64,000 nt of DNA from Kaistella soli (GTDB lineage Bacteria > Bacteroidota > Bacteroidia > Flavobacteriales > Weeksellaceae). Shown here piece after piece: positions 7,894-15,635 of the stretch (position 1 is the first letter of the stretch; the number at the start of each line of letters is the position of its first letter). The DNA lies in NCBI RefSeq assembly GCF_019038595.1, contig NZ_JAHOPF010000001.1, positions 496,001-560,000 on the forward strand. The letters are read 5' to 3'. The notes beneath the pieces are model-generated. The model made no database searches and was not told where the DNA came from. It was given only the letters and a program-made list of their open reading frames with translations. The position numbers were made by a program, and so were the translations under genes.

Positions 7894-8676
7894 ATGACTA
7901 ACACAGATAACATCCAGCATCCAGCATCCAACATCCAACACCACAAAAAACTCAATATATACTTCACTGCCGGAATTCCCGGACTGGAAGACACTACAGA
8001 AGTTCTGAAAATCATCCAAAGTTCCGGTGCGGAAATGGTGGAAATCGGGATGCCTTACTCCGATCCTGTTGCTGACGGTCCGGTAATTCAAAAGGCGCAT
8101 GAACTAGCACTTCTTAACGGAATGACGATCGTTAAACTTTTTGAACAGCTGAAATCTATAAAATTAGAGATTAAAATACCTGTTGTTTTAATGGGGTATA
8201 TCAATCCCGTTTTGAGTTTCGGTTTTGAAAATTTTTGTCACGAATGCGCTGAATCAGGAGTTTCTGGATTAATTATTCCTGATCTTCCGCCAATCGAATT
8301 TGAGAAAAATTACAGACAGATTTTAGAAAAATACCAGCTCAATTTTTCTTTTCTGGTAACGCCGGAAACTTCGGATGAACGCATCAGATATCTGGATTCT
8401 TTAAGTTCAGGATTTTTGTACGCGGTGTCCAGTTCGTCTACAACGGGAAACGCTTCGAAAGAAATCAATAACGGACAATACCTGCAAAACCTCGCTGCGC
8501 TGAATTTGAAAAACCCGGTAATGATTGGGTTCGGGATAAAGAGTAAAGATGATTTTCAAAAAGTAACAGCAAATGCGGCGGGAGGAATTATCGGAACTGC
8601 GTTCGTGAATATTCTTTTGCAGAAAGGAGATTGGAAAGGAAAAGGCGCAAGTTTTATTCGAAGCATAATAAATTAA
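7894..8676 (+). CDS. trpA: Tryptophan synthase alpha subunit
   Basis: A 260-residue TIM-barrel subunit that cleaves indole-3-glycerol phosphate and channels indole to TrpB. The catalytic Glu is in MVEIGMPYSDPVADGPVIQ, and the phosphate site is SSSTTGNASKE and GFGIKSKDDF. The family sequence begins at KKLNIYFTAGIPG (about residue 18). The preceding residues come from a heptanucleotide repeat, and there is no other ATG start between, so the extension is probably real. It is the last gene of the trp operon; an intergenic repeat separates it from trpB. Confidence 0.95.
   Translation: MTNTDNIQHPASNIQHHKKLNIYFTAGIPGLEDTTEVLKIIQSSGAEMVEIGMPYSDPVADGPVIQKAHELALLNGMTIVKLFEQLKSIKLEIKIPVVLMGYINPVLSFGFENFCHECAESGVSGLIIPDLPPIEFEKNYRQILEKYQLNFSFLVTPETSDERIRYLDSLSSGFLYAVSSSSTTGNASKEINNGQYLQNLAALNLKNPVMIGFGIKSKDDFQKVTANAAGGIIGTAFVNILLQKGDWKGKGASFIRSIIN
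7911..7938 (+). repeat. Heptanucleotide tandem repeat at the start of trpA (4 units)
   Basis: CATCCAG, CATCCAG, CATCCAA, CATCCAA. It lies just after the trpA ATG and encodes part of an N-terminal extension before the conserved TrpA sequence. Confidence 0.7.
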
Positions 8677-8681
8677 TTTTG

Positions 8682-8689
8682 TATTTTTG
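8682..8689 (+). promoter_or_regulatory. Promoter -7 box upstream of lipB
   Basis: TATTTTTG matches TAnnTTTG, 13 bases after the end of the trpA CDS. It would give lipB a leader of about 110 bases containing a 7-bp inverted repeat TTAGAAT/ATTCTAA (8762-8768 and 8782-8788). Confidence 0.45.
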
Positions 8690-8691
8690 CG

Positions 8692-8808
8692 GTGGATAAA
8701 ATAGTTTGTGATTTAATCATTTTCCTGAAGCAGGAATTGATAAAAGATTTACTTTTTTCTCTTAGAATGAGGGTTTTCACGATTCTAAAATATTATTACA
8801 AGACATGA
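8692..8808 (+). CDS. Possible small ORF (38 aa) overlapping lipB start
   Basis: A GTG-started frame beginning VDKIVCDLIIF and ending LKYYYKT, whose TGA overlaps the lipB ATG as ATGA. It has hydrophobic and basic residues and no family I recognise. The overlap looks like translational coupling, but the GTG lies only 2 bases after the promoter box, so an internal ATG at 8767 or no translation at all is equally possible. Confidence 0.25.
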   Translation: MDKIVCDLIIFLKQELIKDLLFSLRMRVFTILKYYYKT

Positions 8809-9527
8809 CAGCGTTACAGAACAGAAGGTTAAAATTTGAGGAATTGGGTTTGATGGATTATGAACCAGCCTTCAGTTATCAGGAAAAATTAATGAAGGAA
8901 ATCATCGATCTGAAACTGAAAAACCGAGCCAGAACAGATGGAGAATACGAAGAAACACCAAATTATCTTTTGTTTGTGGAACATCCGCACGTTTATACTC
9001 TAGGAAAGTCCGGCGATGAACATAACATGCTGGCTAATGCTCAGAAACTCGAAGAAATCAATGCCACATTTGTGAAGACCAATCGGGGCGGAGACATCAC
9101 TTATCACGGTTTCGGCCAGTTGGTAGGTTATCCCGTTTTGGATTTGGATAATTTTAAATCCGACATCTTTCTATATATGAGAAATCTGGAGGAAGTAATC
9201 ATCCGGACCATTGCTGAATACGGACTGAAAGGCGAAAGAAGTGAGGGCGAAACCGGCGTTTGGCTGGATGTGGGCAAACCTTACGCCCGCAAAATTTGCG
9301 CAATGGGCGTGAAAACTTCAAAATGGGTGACGATGCACGGTTTCGGGTTAAACGTGAACACGGATCTGCGGTATTTCGAATATATCATTCCGTGCGGAAT
9401 TAAGGATAAAGCCGTTACCTCGCTAAAACGCGAACTCGAAAGAGAATTCTCTGCGGGGGAAATTGTAGAATTGAAGACGAAAATAAAAAAACACTTCATG
9501 GAAGTGTTTGATGCTGAATTGTATTAA
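8805..9527 (+). CDS. lipB: Octanoyl-[ACP]:protein N-octanoyltransferase
   Basis: A 240-residue LipB that transfers octanoate from acyl carrier protein to lipoyl domains, the first step of lipoate synthesis. Motifs are EHPHVYTLGKSG, RGGDITYHGFGQLVGYP and the catalytic Cys and Lys in IPCGIKDKAVTSL and ARKICAMGVK. The usual motif reads THGPGQ; here it is YHGFGQ, a Pro-to-Phe change. The E2 gene at 10005 encodes a natural lipoyl-domain acceptor. The 3' end overlaps the convergent monooxygenase gene in a shared TTAA. Confidence 0.95.
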   Translation: MTALQNRRLKFEELGLMDYEPAFSYQEKLMKEIIDLKLKNRARTDGEYEETPNYLLFVEHPHVYTLGKSGDEHNMLANAQKLEEINATFVKTNRGGDITYHGFGQLVGYPVLDLDNFKSDIFLYMRNLEEVIIRTIAEYGLKGERSEGETGVWLDVGKPYARKICAMGVKTSKWVTMHGFGLNVNTDLRYFEYIIPCGIKDKAVTSLKRELEREFSAGEIVELKTKIKKHFMEVFDAELY

Positions 9528-9817
9528 AAAAGTTTCGATCCCCGGTAAACCTCCGAAGCACTTTCAAAGAGAGGAGCCGCGCTTTTCCGGAATTCAAAAA
9601 GATTTTCCGAAGCGTTGTGCTGGTGATGGTGTTCCTCAGTTTCCCAAAGTTCTACCAGGAAAAAAATGCCCTTATTTTCGCTGTCTTCAATCAGATCGTA
9701 CTGCAGGCAGCCTTCTTCTTTACGGGTTTCAAATACTAATTTTTTCAAAAGTTCAATAGCGTCCATCATGTAATTTTCTTTGAAACGGAAGAGGGCGACG
9801 ATGTATAAATTCTTCAT
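9524..9817 (-). CDS. Antibiotic biosynthesis monooxygenase (ABM)-fold protein
   Basis: A 97-residue single-domain dimeric ferredoxin-like protein of the ABM/YgiN type. The sequence runs MKNLYIVALFRFKENY then a helix, EEGCLQYDLIED, FFLVELWETEEHHHQHNAS. Such proteins act on quinols or related small molecules, or help remove reactive electrophiles; the substrate here is unknown. It is convergent with lipB and its stop codon shares a TTAA with the lipB stop. No operon partner is seen. Confidence 0.75.
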   Translation of the reverse strand: MKNLYIVALFRFKENYMMDAIELLKKLVFETRKEEGCLQYDLIEDSENKGIFFLVELWETEEHHHQHNASENLFEFRKSAAPLFESASEVYRGSKLF

Positions 9818-9976
9818 TTTTCTTTTGGATTATGAATGCAAATTTAATCATTGAATTCTGAAAATACTCCAAATATTTTTCCACAATCAGTTCTGGTTTT
9901 TTGTCTTACTTAATCATTACAAAAAAACCAAAAATCTGGCTTAAAAATTCAGATTTCGTTAATCAGCAAAAATTTT

Positions 9977-9984
9977 TATCTTTG
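9977..9984 (+). promoter_or_regulatory. Promoter -7 box of the E2 gene
   Basis: TATCTTTG, 20 bases before the ATG of the acyltransferase gene; a TTCG lies near the expected -33 position. Confidence 0.55.
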
Positions 9985-10004
9985 TCAAAACCGAATTAAT
10001 AAAA

Positions 10005-11342
10005 ATGGCAGAATATAAATTATTACTTCCTTCAATGGGAGAAGGTGTGATGGAAGCGACAATCATCAGTTGGCTGTTCAGCGAAGGAGATATGGTGAAA
10101 GAAGACGATTCTGTCGTTGAAATCGCGACCGACAAAGTAGATTCCGATGTTCCTACACCGGTTTCAGGAAAAATTATTAAAATTCTGAAACAGAAAGATG
10201 AAGTAGCCAAAATTGGAGAGGCAATTGCCGTTCTTGAAGTTTCAGGTGCCGGTGAACCGGTTGCTGAGCAAACGCAGCAACCTAAATCTCATGCCGACGT
10301 ACAGACTGAAATTCCACAGCTTTCAGCCGACGAAGTAAAAGAACTGGAACAGCCATTGGCGAAGTCTGCGGGCCAGAATTTCTCAGGTGATATCTATCTA
10401 TCTCCTTTGGTTAAAAATATAGCACAGCAGGAAAATATTTCCGAAACCGAATTACAGTCTGTTAAAGGAAGCGGATTGGAAGGCAGAATCACGAAAGAGG
10501 ATATACTGGCTTATGTAGCTGACAGAGCAAACAAACCGGCTCAGACTGCTGCTGTAGCTGCTCCGACTCAAACTCCGACTCAAACTCCGGTTTCCGCTCC
10601 GGCTCCGGTTGCTGTTCCGGTTAAAGTAGGAGAGGGAGATGAAGTGATCCAGATGGACAGAGTGCGGAAAATTATCGCCGATGCGATGGTGAATTCCAAA
10701 AGAATTTCTCCTCACGTTACCTCATTCATCGAAACTGACGTAACGAACGTTGTAAAATGGAGAACGAAGCATAAAGATTTATTCGAGAAAAGAGAAGGTG
10801 AAAAACTCACTTACATGCCGATTTTCGTGAAAGCAATTGTGAAAGCCATTCAGGATTTCCCTCTGATTAACGTGTCAGTTGACGGTGACAAAATTATCAA
10901 AAAGAAAAACATCAATATCGGAATGGCAACCGCACTTCCGGACGGAAATTTAATTGTTCCTGTGATTAAAAACGCTGATCAGCTTTCCCTTTCAGGTCTT
11001 GCAAAAGCGATCAACGACTTGGCTTACCGCGCAAGAAATAAAAAACTGAGACCCGAAGATACGCAGGGCGCCACTTACACCATTTCCAATGTGGGAGGTT
11101 TTGGCAATTTAATGGGAACGCCTATTATTCCTCAGCCCCAGGTTGCTATATTGGCGGTGGGAGCTATTGTGAAGAAGCCTGCTGTACTTGAGACGAAGGA
11201 CGGCGACGTTATCGCGATCCGTAACCTGATGTTCATGTCACATTCTTACGATCACCGTGTAGTGGACGGTTCTTTGGGCGGAATGTTCCTGAAACATGTC
11301 CACGATTATTTACAGAATTGGGATTTGGATACAGAAATCTAA
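10005..11342 (+). CDS. 2-oxoacid dehydrogenase E2 (dihydrolipoamide acyltransferase)
   Basis: A 445-residue E2 core protein. The single lipoyl domain (residues 1-80) carries the lipoyl lysine K44 in EIATDKVDSDVP. An E3/E1-binding domain at about 128-168 contains LSPLVKNIAQQ and GSGLEGRITKEDI. A Pro/Ala/Thr linker (about 175-205) leads to the catalytic domain, which ends with the active-site His/Asp motif YDHRVVDGSLGG (about 417-421). In Bacteroidetes this type usually serves branched-chain 2-oxoacids or a broad 2-oxoacid complex. E1 and E3 are not in the window, so the substrate is not settled. A strong terminator follows. Confidence 0.88.
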   Translation: MAEYKLLLPSMGEGVMEATIISWLFSEGDMVKEDDSVVEIATDKVDSDVPTPVSGKIIKILKQKDEVAKIGEAIAVLEVSGAGEPVAEQTQQPKSHADVQTEIPQLSADEVKELEQPLAKSAGQNFSGDIYLSPLVKNIAQQENISETELQSVKGSGLEGRITKEDILAYVADRANKPAQTAAVAAPTQTPTQTPVSAPAPVAVPVKVGEGDEVIQMDRVRKIIADAMVNSKRISPHVTSFIETDVTNVVKWRTKHKDLFEKREGEKLTYMPIFVKAIVKAIQDFPLINVSVDGDKIIKKKNINIGMATALPDGNLIVPVIKNADQLSLSGLAKAINDLAYRARNKKLRPEDTQGATYTISNVGGFGNLMGTPIIPQPQVAILAVGAIVKKPAVLETKDGDVIAIRNLMFMSHSYDHRVVDGSLGGMFLKHVHDYLQNWDLDTEI

Positions 11343-11367
11343 AATAAAATTGTTTTCAATAAATACT

Positions 11368-11398
11368 AAACCTTCGGAAATTTCCGGAGGTTTTTTTT
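11368..11398 (+). terminator. Terminator of the E2 gene
   Basis: An 11-bp stem (AAACCTTCGGA with TCCGGAGGTTT, one T-G pair), loop AATT, then a run of T to 11398. Confidence 0.85.
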
Positions 11399-11408
11399 GA
11401 AGCTTTTT

Positions 11409-11494
11409 CCCGCTTTCACTACTCGCTTTTTTCGGCGGCGGCGAAGCCGCCGCCGAAAAAGAGCTCAGACATGCCGTTCAATCGGGGCTATGGT
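11409..11494. repeat. GC-rich palindromic intergenic repeat (copy B)
   Basis: A perfect 15-bp stem, TTTTTCGGCGGCGGC (11428-11442) with GCCGCCGCCGAAAAA (11446-11460), loop GAA. It is followed by GAGCTC and ATCGGGGCTATGG. Flanking parts resemble copy A at 7773, while the hairpin tip differs. Confidence 0.65.
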
Positions 11495-11528
11495 AAGTTT
11501 TTTCTTGCAAAAACCCGATGAAAATCAT

Positions 11529-11536
11529 TATTTTTG
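11529..11536 (+). promoter_or_regulatory. Promoter -7 box of the GNAT gene
   Basis: TATTTTTG, 19 bases before the ATG at 11556. Confidence 0.45.
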
Positions 11537-11555
11537 ATCTTTAAAATACAGAAAA

Positions 11556-12029
11556 ATGTTCCAGATCAGAAAAGCAACAGAAAATGATACTCCCGTTATA
11601 TTTGATTTAATTAAAAAACTGGCGGTCTATGAAAAATTGGAAAATGATGTCATCACCTCTGTTGAAGAACTCAGAAAGAATATATTCAGCAATAATTTCG
11701 CGAAAGTTTTAATCGCTGAAGAAGACGGAAACCCCGTGGGATTTGCGCTCTATTTTTACAATTTTTCCACCTTTGTCGGCAAGCCGGGGATTTATCTTGA
11801 AGATTTATTTGTAGAGCCTGAACACCGCGGAAAAGGCTACGGAAAGTCCCTGCTGATCGAATTGGCAAAAATAGCAAAAGACGAAAACTGCGGCCGCTTC
11901 GAATGGTCGGTACTGGACTGGAATACGCCATCTATCGAATTCTACAAAGCATTGGGAGCCAAACCGATGGAAGAATGGACAGTTTTCCGGCTGGATGCAG
12001 CCGGAATATCAGATTTGGCGGAAAAATAA
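11556..12029 (+). CDS. GNAT N-acetyltransferase, diamine/thialysine-type
   Basis: A 157-residue acetyltransferase using acetyl-CoA. The CoA loop is VEPEHRGKGYGKSLL (about residues 88-102), preceded by IYLEDLFVEP. It is followed by CGRFEWSVLDWNTPSIEFYKALGA, a block shared with spermidine/diamine and thialysine acetyltransferases. Polyamine or lysine-analogue acetylation is the likely role but the substrate is not proven. It is convergent with the GAF protein at 12034 with only 4 bases between. Confidence 0.85.
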   Translation: MFQIRKATENDTPVIFDLIKKLAVYEKLENDVITSVEELRKNIFSNNFAKVLIAEEDGNPVGFALYFYNFSTFVGKPGIYLEDLFVEPEHRGKGYGKSLLIELAKIAKDENCGRFEWSVLDWNTPSIEFYKALGAKPMEEWTVFRLDAAGISDLAEK

Positions 12030-12033
12030 TGAA

Positions 12034-12483
12034 TTAAAGAATCTTCGCAACCTCGCCGCAAAGCCATTCCAGCATTTCGCGGTCTTCGTTCGTGAAAGGA
12101 TTCAAAGTGTGGGAATCAATATCGATCTGCCCGATGTTTTCACCGTCTTTAATAATCGGAACCACGATTTCTGCTTTGGTATCGATGGAACAGCTTAAGT
12201 AATTGTCCTGTTCATGGACATCAGGAACTACGAATGTCTCATTGGAAACAGCCACCTGTCCGCAAATTCCTTTTCCGAAAGGAATAACGGTGTGATCGGT
12301 TTCAGCACCCACATAAGGACCTAAAATCAATTCCTCTTTATCACCGTTTTTAAAGTAAAATCCTGTCCAGTTAAAGTACGGGATTTCCTGATCGAGGAGG
12401 AAACAGATTTTCTGCAGTTTAGCTTCCGTATTATGATTCGGGCTTTCCAGAATAGAGGAAAGTCTTTTTTTGATTTCAGACAT
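12034..12483 (-). CDS. GAF-domain protein, free methionine-(R)-sulfoxide reductase-like
   Basis: A 149-residue single GAF domain similar to fRMsr (MsrC), which reduces free Met-R-sulfoxide. The line runs FNWTGFYF, LGPYVGAETDHTVIPFGKGICGQVA, VPDVHEQDNYLSCSIDTKAEIVVPI, GQIDIDSHTLNPF. Cysteines in GICG and LSCS are at the positions used for catalysis or resolution in the family. The first family Cys is not obvious, so redox activity is inferred. It lies 8 bases downstream of the conserved gene that starts at 13928 and probably shares its transcript. Confidence 0.82.
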   Translation of the reverse strand: MSEIKKRLSSILESPNHNTEAKLQKICFLLDQEIPYFNWTGFYFKNGDKEELILGPYVGAETDHTVIPFGKGICGQVAVSNETFVVPDVHEQDNYLSCSIDTKAEIVVPIIKDGENIGQIDIDSHTLNPFTNEDREMLEWLCGEVAKIL

Positions 12484-12491
12484 GATATTTT

Positions 12492-13928
12492 TTAAGAAAA
12501 TTCTTTAAGTTTTAATTCTTCCTTGTAACCGAACATTCCGCGTTCTTTGATCATTTCGGCAACGCCGTCCGGTACCTGTTTTTCCCAGCCGGTTTCGTGA
12601 TTGGCAATTTTATTGAGGATTTCGCGTGAGTAAATTTCAGAGTAGTCTGGATTATAGTCTTTAATATCCACAATGCGCTGATTCAGTTTGAAATATTTAT
12701 ACAATTCTTTAAGGTTGTCATGAACCTTTAAATTGTTGGAAGTCAGTAGTTCATGGGTTTCAGGATCTTTGTAAGGATATAGATAAACCCTCATATCCTG
12801 TTTGAAAAACTTACCGAAAGCCTCCAGAATGCCTCCTGACAGGTTTTTATAGTAATCCTCGTCAAAGACGTCGAGAAGATTGTTAACGCCCATTGCAACG
12901 CCTATTTTTCCGTTCGTATAATTGGCAAAATAATCAATAAGACGGTAATATTCTGAGAAATTCGAAATGATGACCGTATAACCTAACTTCGCAAGTACAT
13001 CAACCCTGTCAAGGAAATCGCGCTCGTCAATATCGCCTGCTGCTCTTAAATTGGAAATGGTAATTTCAAAAAGCACTACTGTTTCTTCAAAACTGCAGTT
13101 GGAATCTTTCATGAACATCTCGAGCCCTCTCTCGAACATATCAATATTCACAAGGGTTACAGGGCGGAAACTTCCGCGCACTGCGAAAATGTTTTTCTTA
13201 TAAAGAATATCCGCAGGAAGCATATTGTTTCCTTCCGGATTGAAAATCACAGCATCAGTCATCCCGTTTTTCACCAGCTGCAGACTCATCAGTCGGTTGT
13301 CAACATAAGTAAAAGCAGGTCCGCTGAAATCGATCATATCGATCTCCACATTGTCGGTCGAAATATCATCGTATAAAGATTCAATCAGCTTGCGGGGATT
13401 ATCTGAGAAATTATAAGCACCGTAAATTAAATTGACCCCAAGACTTCCCAAAGTTTCCTGCTGCAGCGTCGCATCATTTTCCATAAACTTTACGTGGAAA
13501 ACAATTTCATTATAATCTTCCTTCTCATCGAGCTGAAAACGTAAACCCACCCAGCCGTGACCTTTCATCGTTTTGTTGAAATTGATGGTCGTTACCGTAT
13601 TGGCATAGGAAAAGAATTTTCTGCCTGGGTTGTTTTCCCGCGTCAGCCGTTCTTCAATTAACGAAACTTCATACCGGAGCATCTTACGGAGACGGTTTTG
13701 CGTAACATATCTGTTCTTGGCTTCCTTTCCGTAAATGGCATCACTGAAATCTTTGTCATATGCCGACATCGCTTTTGCGATCGTGCGCGACGCGCCACCG
13801 GCTCGGAAAAAATGCCGAACAGTTTCCTGACCGGCGCCAATCTCGGCAAAAGTTCCGTAAATATTGGCGTCTAAATTAATGGCTAAAGCTTTCTGTTTGG
13901 GTGTCAGTTGTTGATTAAGCACGGGCAA
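12492..13928 (-). CDS. Conserved protein of unknown function (TTG start)
   Basis: A 478-residue soluble protein with no signal peptide. I recognise the family by its N-terminus (LTPKQKALAINLDANIYGTF, then FAEIGAGQETVRHFFRAGG, ASRTIAKAMSAYDKDFSDAI) and C-terminal NNLLDVFDEDYYKNLSGGIL. Relatives are widespread in Bacteroidetes and some other phyla. They carry misleading names in databases (for example TonB receptor or nucleotidyltransferase), and I know of no proven function. The start is TTG followed by PVLNQQLTP, which aligns with the usual family start; no ATG lies near it. The GAF gene follows after 8 bases. Confidence 0.8.
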   Translation of the reverse strand: MPVLNQQLTPKQKALAINLDANIYGTFAEIGAGQETVRHFFRAGGASRTIAKAMSAYDKDFSDAIYGKEAKNRYVTQNRLRKMLRYEVSLIEERLTRENNPGRKFFSYANTVTTINFNKTMKGHGWVGLRFQLDEKEDYNEIVFHVKFMENDATLQQETLGSLGVNLIYGAYNFSDNPRKLIESLYDDISTDNVEIDMIDFSGPAFTYVDNRLMSLQLVKNGMTDAVIFNPEGNNMLPADILYKKNIFAVRGSFRPVTLVNIDMFERGLEMFMKDSNCSFEETVVLFEITISNLRAAGDIDERDFLDRVDVLAKLGYTVIISNFSEYYRLIDYFANYTNGKIGVAMGVNNLLDVFDEDYYKNLSGGILEAFGKFFKQDMRVYLYPYKDPETHELLTSNNLKVHDNLKELYKYFKLNQRIVDIKDYNPDYSEIYSREILNKIANHETGWEKQVPDGVAEMIKERGMFGYKEELKLKEFS

Positions 13929-14137
13929 TTTTAATTTTGCGTAAAATTAAGAATTATTCACGCAATAACATAATTTTTCTTGCAGATGCTCGTAAGTAGG
14001 GCACATGATCTTTGTCTTATATGCATTGGAAAAGATTCGCATAAAACTGATAGGGAAGAGTTGCCGAAATTTCATTATTTGTTAAGAGAGTAAGTGCTAT
14101 TTTACTATTTTTACAGATAAATAACAGTCATTAAGAT

Positions 14138-14902
14138 ATGAAGTTGAAATTTTTAGGAACCGGTACTTCGCAGGGGATTCCTGTCATTGGCTGCCATTGT
14201 GAAGTTTGCACATCATCAGATCCCAGAGATAAACGTTACCGTTCGTCGGCTTTGGTCACTACAGATGGCGGCAAAAAAATTCTGATCGACTGTGGTCCGG
14301 ATTTCCGGATGCAGATGCTGGATAATAAAGAAGACCATCTGGACGCAATTCTGCTAACCCACGAACATAACGACCATGTGATCGGGTTGGACGACGTGAG
14401 ACCTTTGATTTTCCGCACCGGAAAAGATGTATCCCTGTACTGCGTCAAAAGAGTTGGTGATGAAGTAAAGCAGAGGTTTTCGTACGCATTTGCCAATGTG
14501 AAATATCCCGGTGCTCCTTCTTTTGAAATGCACGAAATCGATAAAGAGTTCAGTCTGTTTGATGCCGAAGTGATTCCTGTAGAAGTGATGCATTATAAGA
14601 TTCCGATATTGGGTTTTAAGTTTAAGAATCTCGCATATATTACGGATGCAAGTTATATTTCAGAGATCGAAAAGGAAAAACTGAAGAATCTGGATTATTT
14701 GATACTGAACTGTATCCGAAAGGAGAACTTTCACCCTGCACACTTCATTTTACCGCAGGTTTTGGAACTTTTTGAGGAACTGAAACCTAAGAAAATGTAT
14801 CTTACGCATATTTCCCACCATCTAGGCAGGCATGGTGAAACACAGAGTGAACTTCCTGAAAACGTGTATCTTGCTAATGACGGACTGGAGCTGGATTTTT
14901 AA
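14138..14902 (+). CDS. MBL-fold metal-dependent hydrolase (PhnP-like)
   Basis: A 254-residue metallo-beta-lactamase fold enzyme. It starts KLKFLGTGTSQGIPVIGCHC and has a Cys pair (CHCEVC) typical of PhnP-like members. The metal motif is LLTHEHNDHVIGLDD (about residues 70-84), followed by later His/Asp ligands (MHYKIP, YITDAS, LTHISHHLG). Relatives hydrolyse cyclic phosphodiesters such as phosphoribosyl 1,2-cyclic phosphate; no phn genes are nearby, so the substrate is open. It stands alone between the unknown gene and tRNA-Leu. Confidence 0.88.
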   Translation: MKLKFLGTGTSQGIPVIGCHCEVCTSSDPRDKRYRSSALVTTDGGKKILIDCGPDFRMQMLDNKEDHLDAILLTHEHNDHVIGLDDVRPLIFRTGKDVSLYCVKRVGDEVKQRFSYAFANVKYPGAPSFEMHEIDKEFSLFDAEVIPVEVMHYKIPILGFKFKNLAYITDASYISEIEKEKLKNLDYLILNCIRKENFHPAHFILPQVLELFEELKPKKMYLTHISHHLGRHGETQSELPENVYLANDGLELDF

Positions 14903-15004
14903 TGTAGTAAAATTTAGTTTTCAGATTCTCAGATCAATGCGGCTCAACTTCGCATTAATATTGAAAAATTATCATAAATAGTTTTTCGGAAATAAAAAAA
15001 ATTC

Positions 15005-15012
15005 TATATTTG
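15005..15012 (+). promoter_or_regulatory. Promoter -7 box of tRNA-Leu
   Basis: TATATTTG, 17 bases before the tRNA 5' end, with a T-rich TTTTCG about 21 bases upstream at the -33 position. Confidence 0.6.
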
Positions 15013-15029
15013 CACACCAATTTAAAGCT

Positions 15030-15111
15030 GCCCGGTTGGCGGAATTGGTAGACGCGCTAGACTCAAACTCTAGTATCGAAAGATGTGCCGGTTCGATTCC
15101 GGCACCGGGTA
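15030..15111 (+). tRNA. tRNA-Leu (anticodon CAA)
   Basis: An 82-base cloverleaf. The acceptor arms GCCCGGT and ACCGGGT pair with one G-U. The D-arm contains TTGGTAGACGCG. The anticodon stem CTAGA/TCTAG has the loop CTCAAAC (anticodon CAA, reading UUG). A long class II variable arm around TATCGAAAGAT and T-arm GCCGG-TTCGATT-CCGGC follow, then discriminator A. The CCA end is not encoded. Confidence 0.97.
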
Positions 15112-15114
15112 CAA

Positions 15115-15143
15115 AACCTCTGTTTCATTGCAGAGGTTTTTTT
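15115..15143 (+). terminator. Terminator after tRNA-Leu
   Basis: AACCTCTG (15115-15122) pairs with CAGAGGTT (15131-15138), followed by a T-run to 15143. Confidence 0.85.
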
Positions 15144-15574
15144 GTGCGATCATCTGTCTATATATTAGATGAGGGCGTAAATCAGACTGAAAGAGTTTAA
15201 TATTAGTTTGGCTTCATAACGTCCACCGGTCCAAACATTTAATTCCTATTAATATATGTGCCTAAATAACTAAAATTTATTAATAAACGTCATTCAGCAC
15301 AATTCTTTCTATAAATATATCTTTTATTTTCACATATTTATATTCTTTGATATGACTTCTGTCACGCTTTATTAAATGGATGTTTAAAATTCTTTTTAAC
15401 ATTATTTAACGTTGCATTCTTTTTTTTAAGTATAAACTATAAATTATTTCATATTTTAGTAAATTATTAAATAATATACGGTTTTTATTGTTTATAATTT
15501 AATCATCTTCCGCAATAAGATATATGTCATATGAATTTAAAGCTGTTTTATTATGGATTTGATAAATATCGTTC
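15144..15574. other. Long AT-rich gene-free stretch
   Basis: About 430 bases, very rich in A and T, with no ORF of coding character on either strand and no recognisable RNA. It lies between the tRNA terminator and the promoter of the YceI/barrel cluster. It may hold regulator sites for that cluster, but no clear repeat or palindrome was seen. Confidence 0.5.
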
Positions 15575-15582
15575 TATCTTTG
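15575..15582 (+). promoter_or_regulatory. Promoter -7 box of the YceI/barrel cluster
   Basis: TATCTTTG, 53 bases before the first YceI gene; TTTG at 15558-15561 is closer than the usual -33 spacing. Confidence 0.5.
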
Positions 15583-15635
15583 TAGTACAAAATAAGGGAA
15601 CAGATAAATAACGATAATTATTAAATTTTAGAAAC

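Noticed and set aside
7904-7945. CATCCAR repeats as a possible CRISPR array
   Set aside because: Units are 7 bases in direct tandem with no spacers and no cas genes.
10452-10715. Minus-strand ORF rich in Arg/Ser repeats inside the E2 gene
   Set aside because: The repetitive composition is the antisense reading of the Pro/Ala/Thr linker codons of E2.
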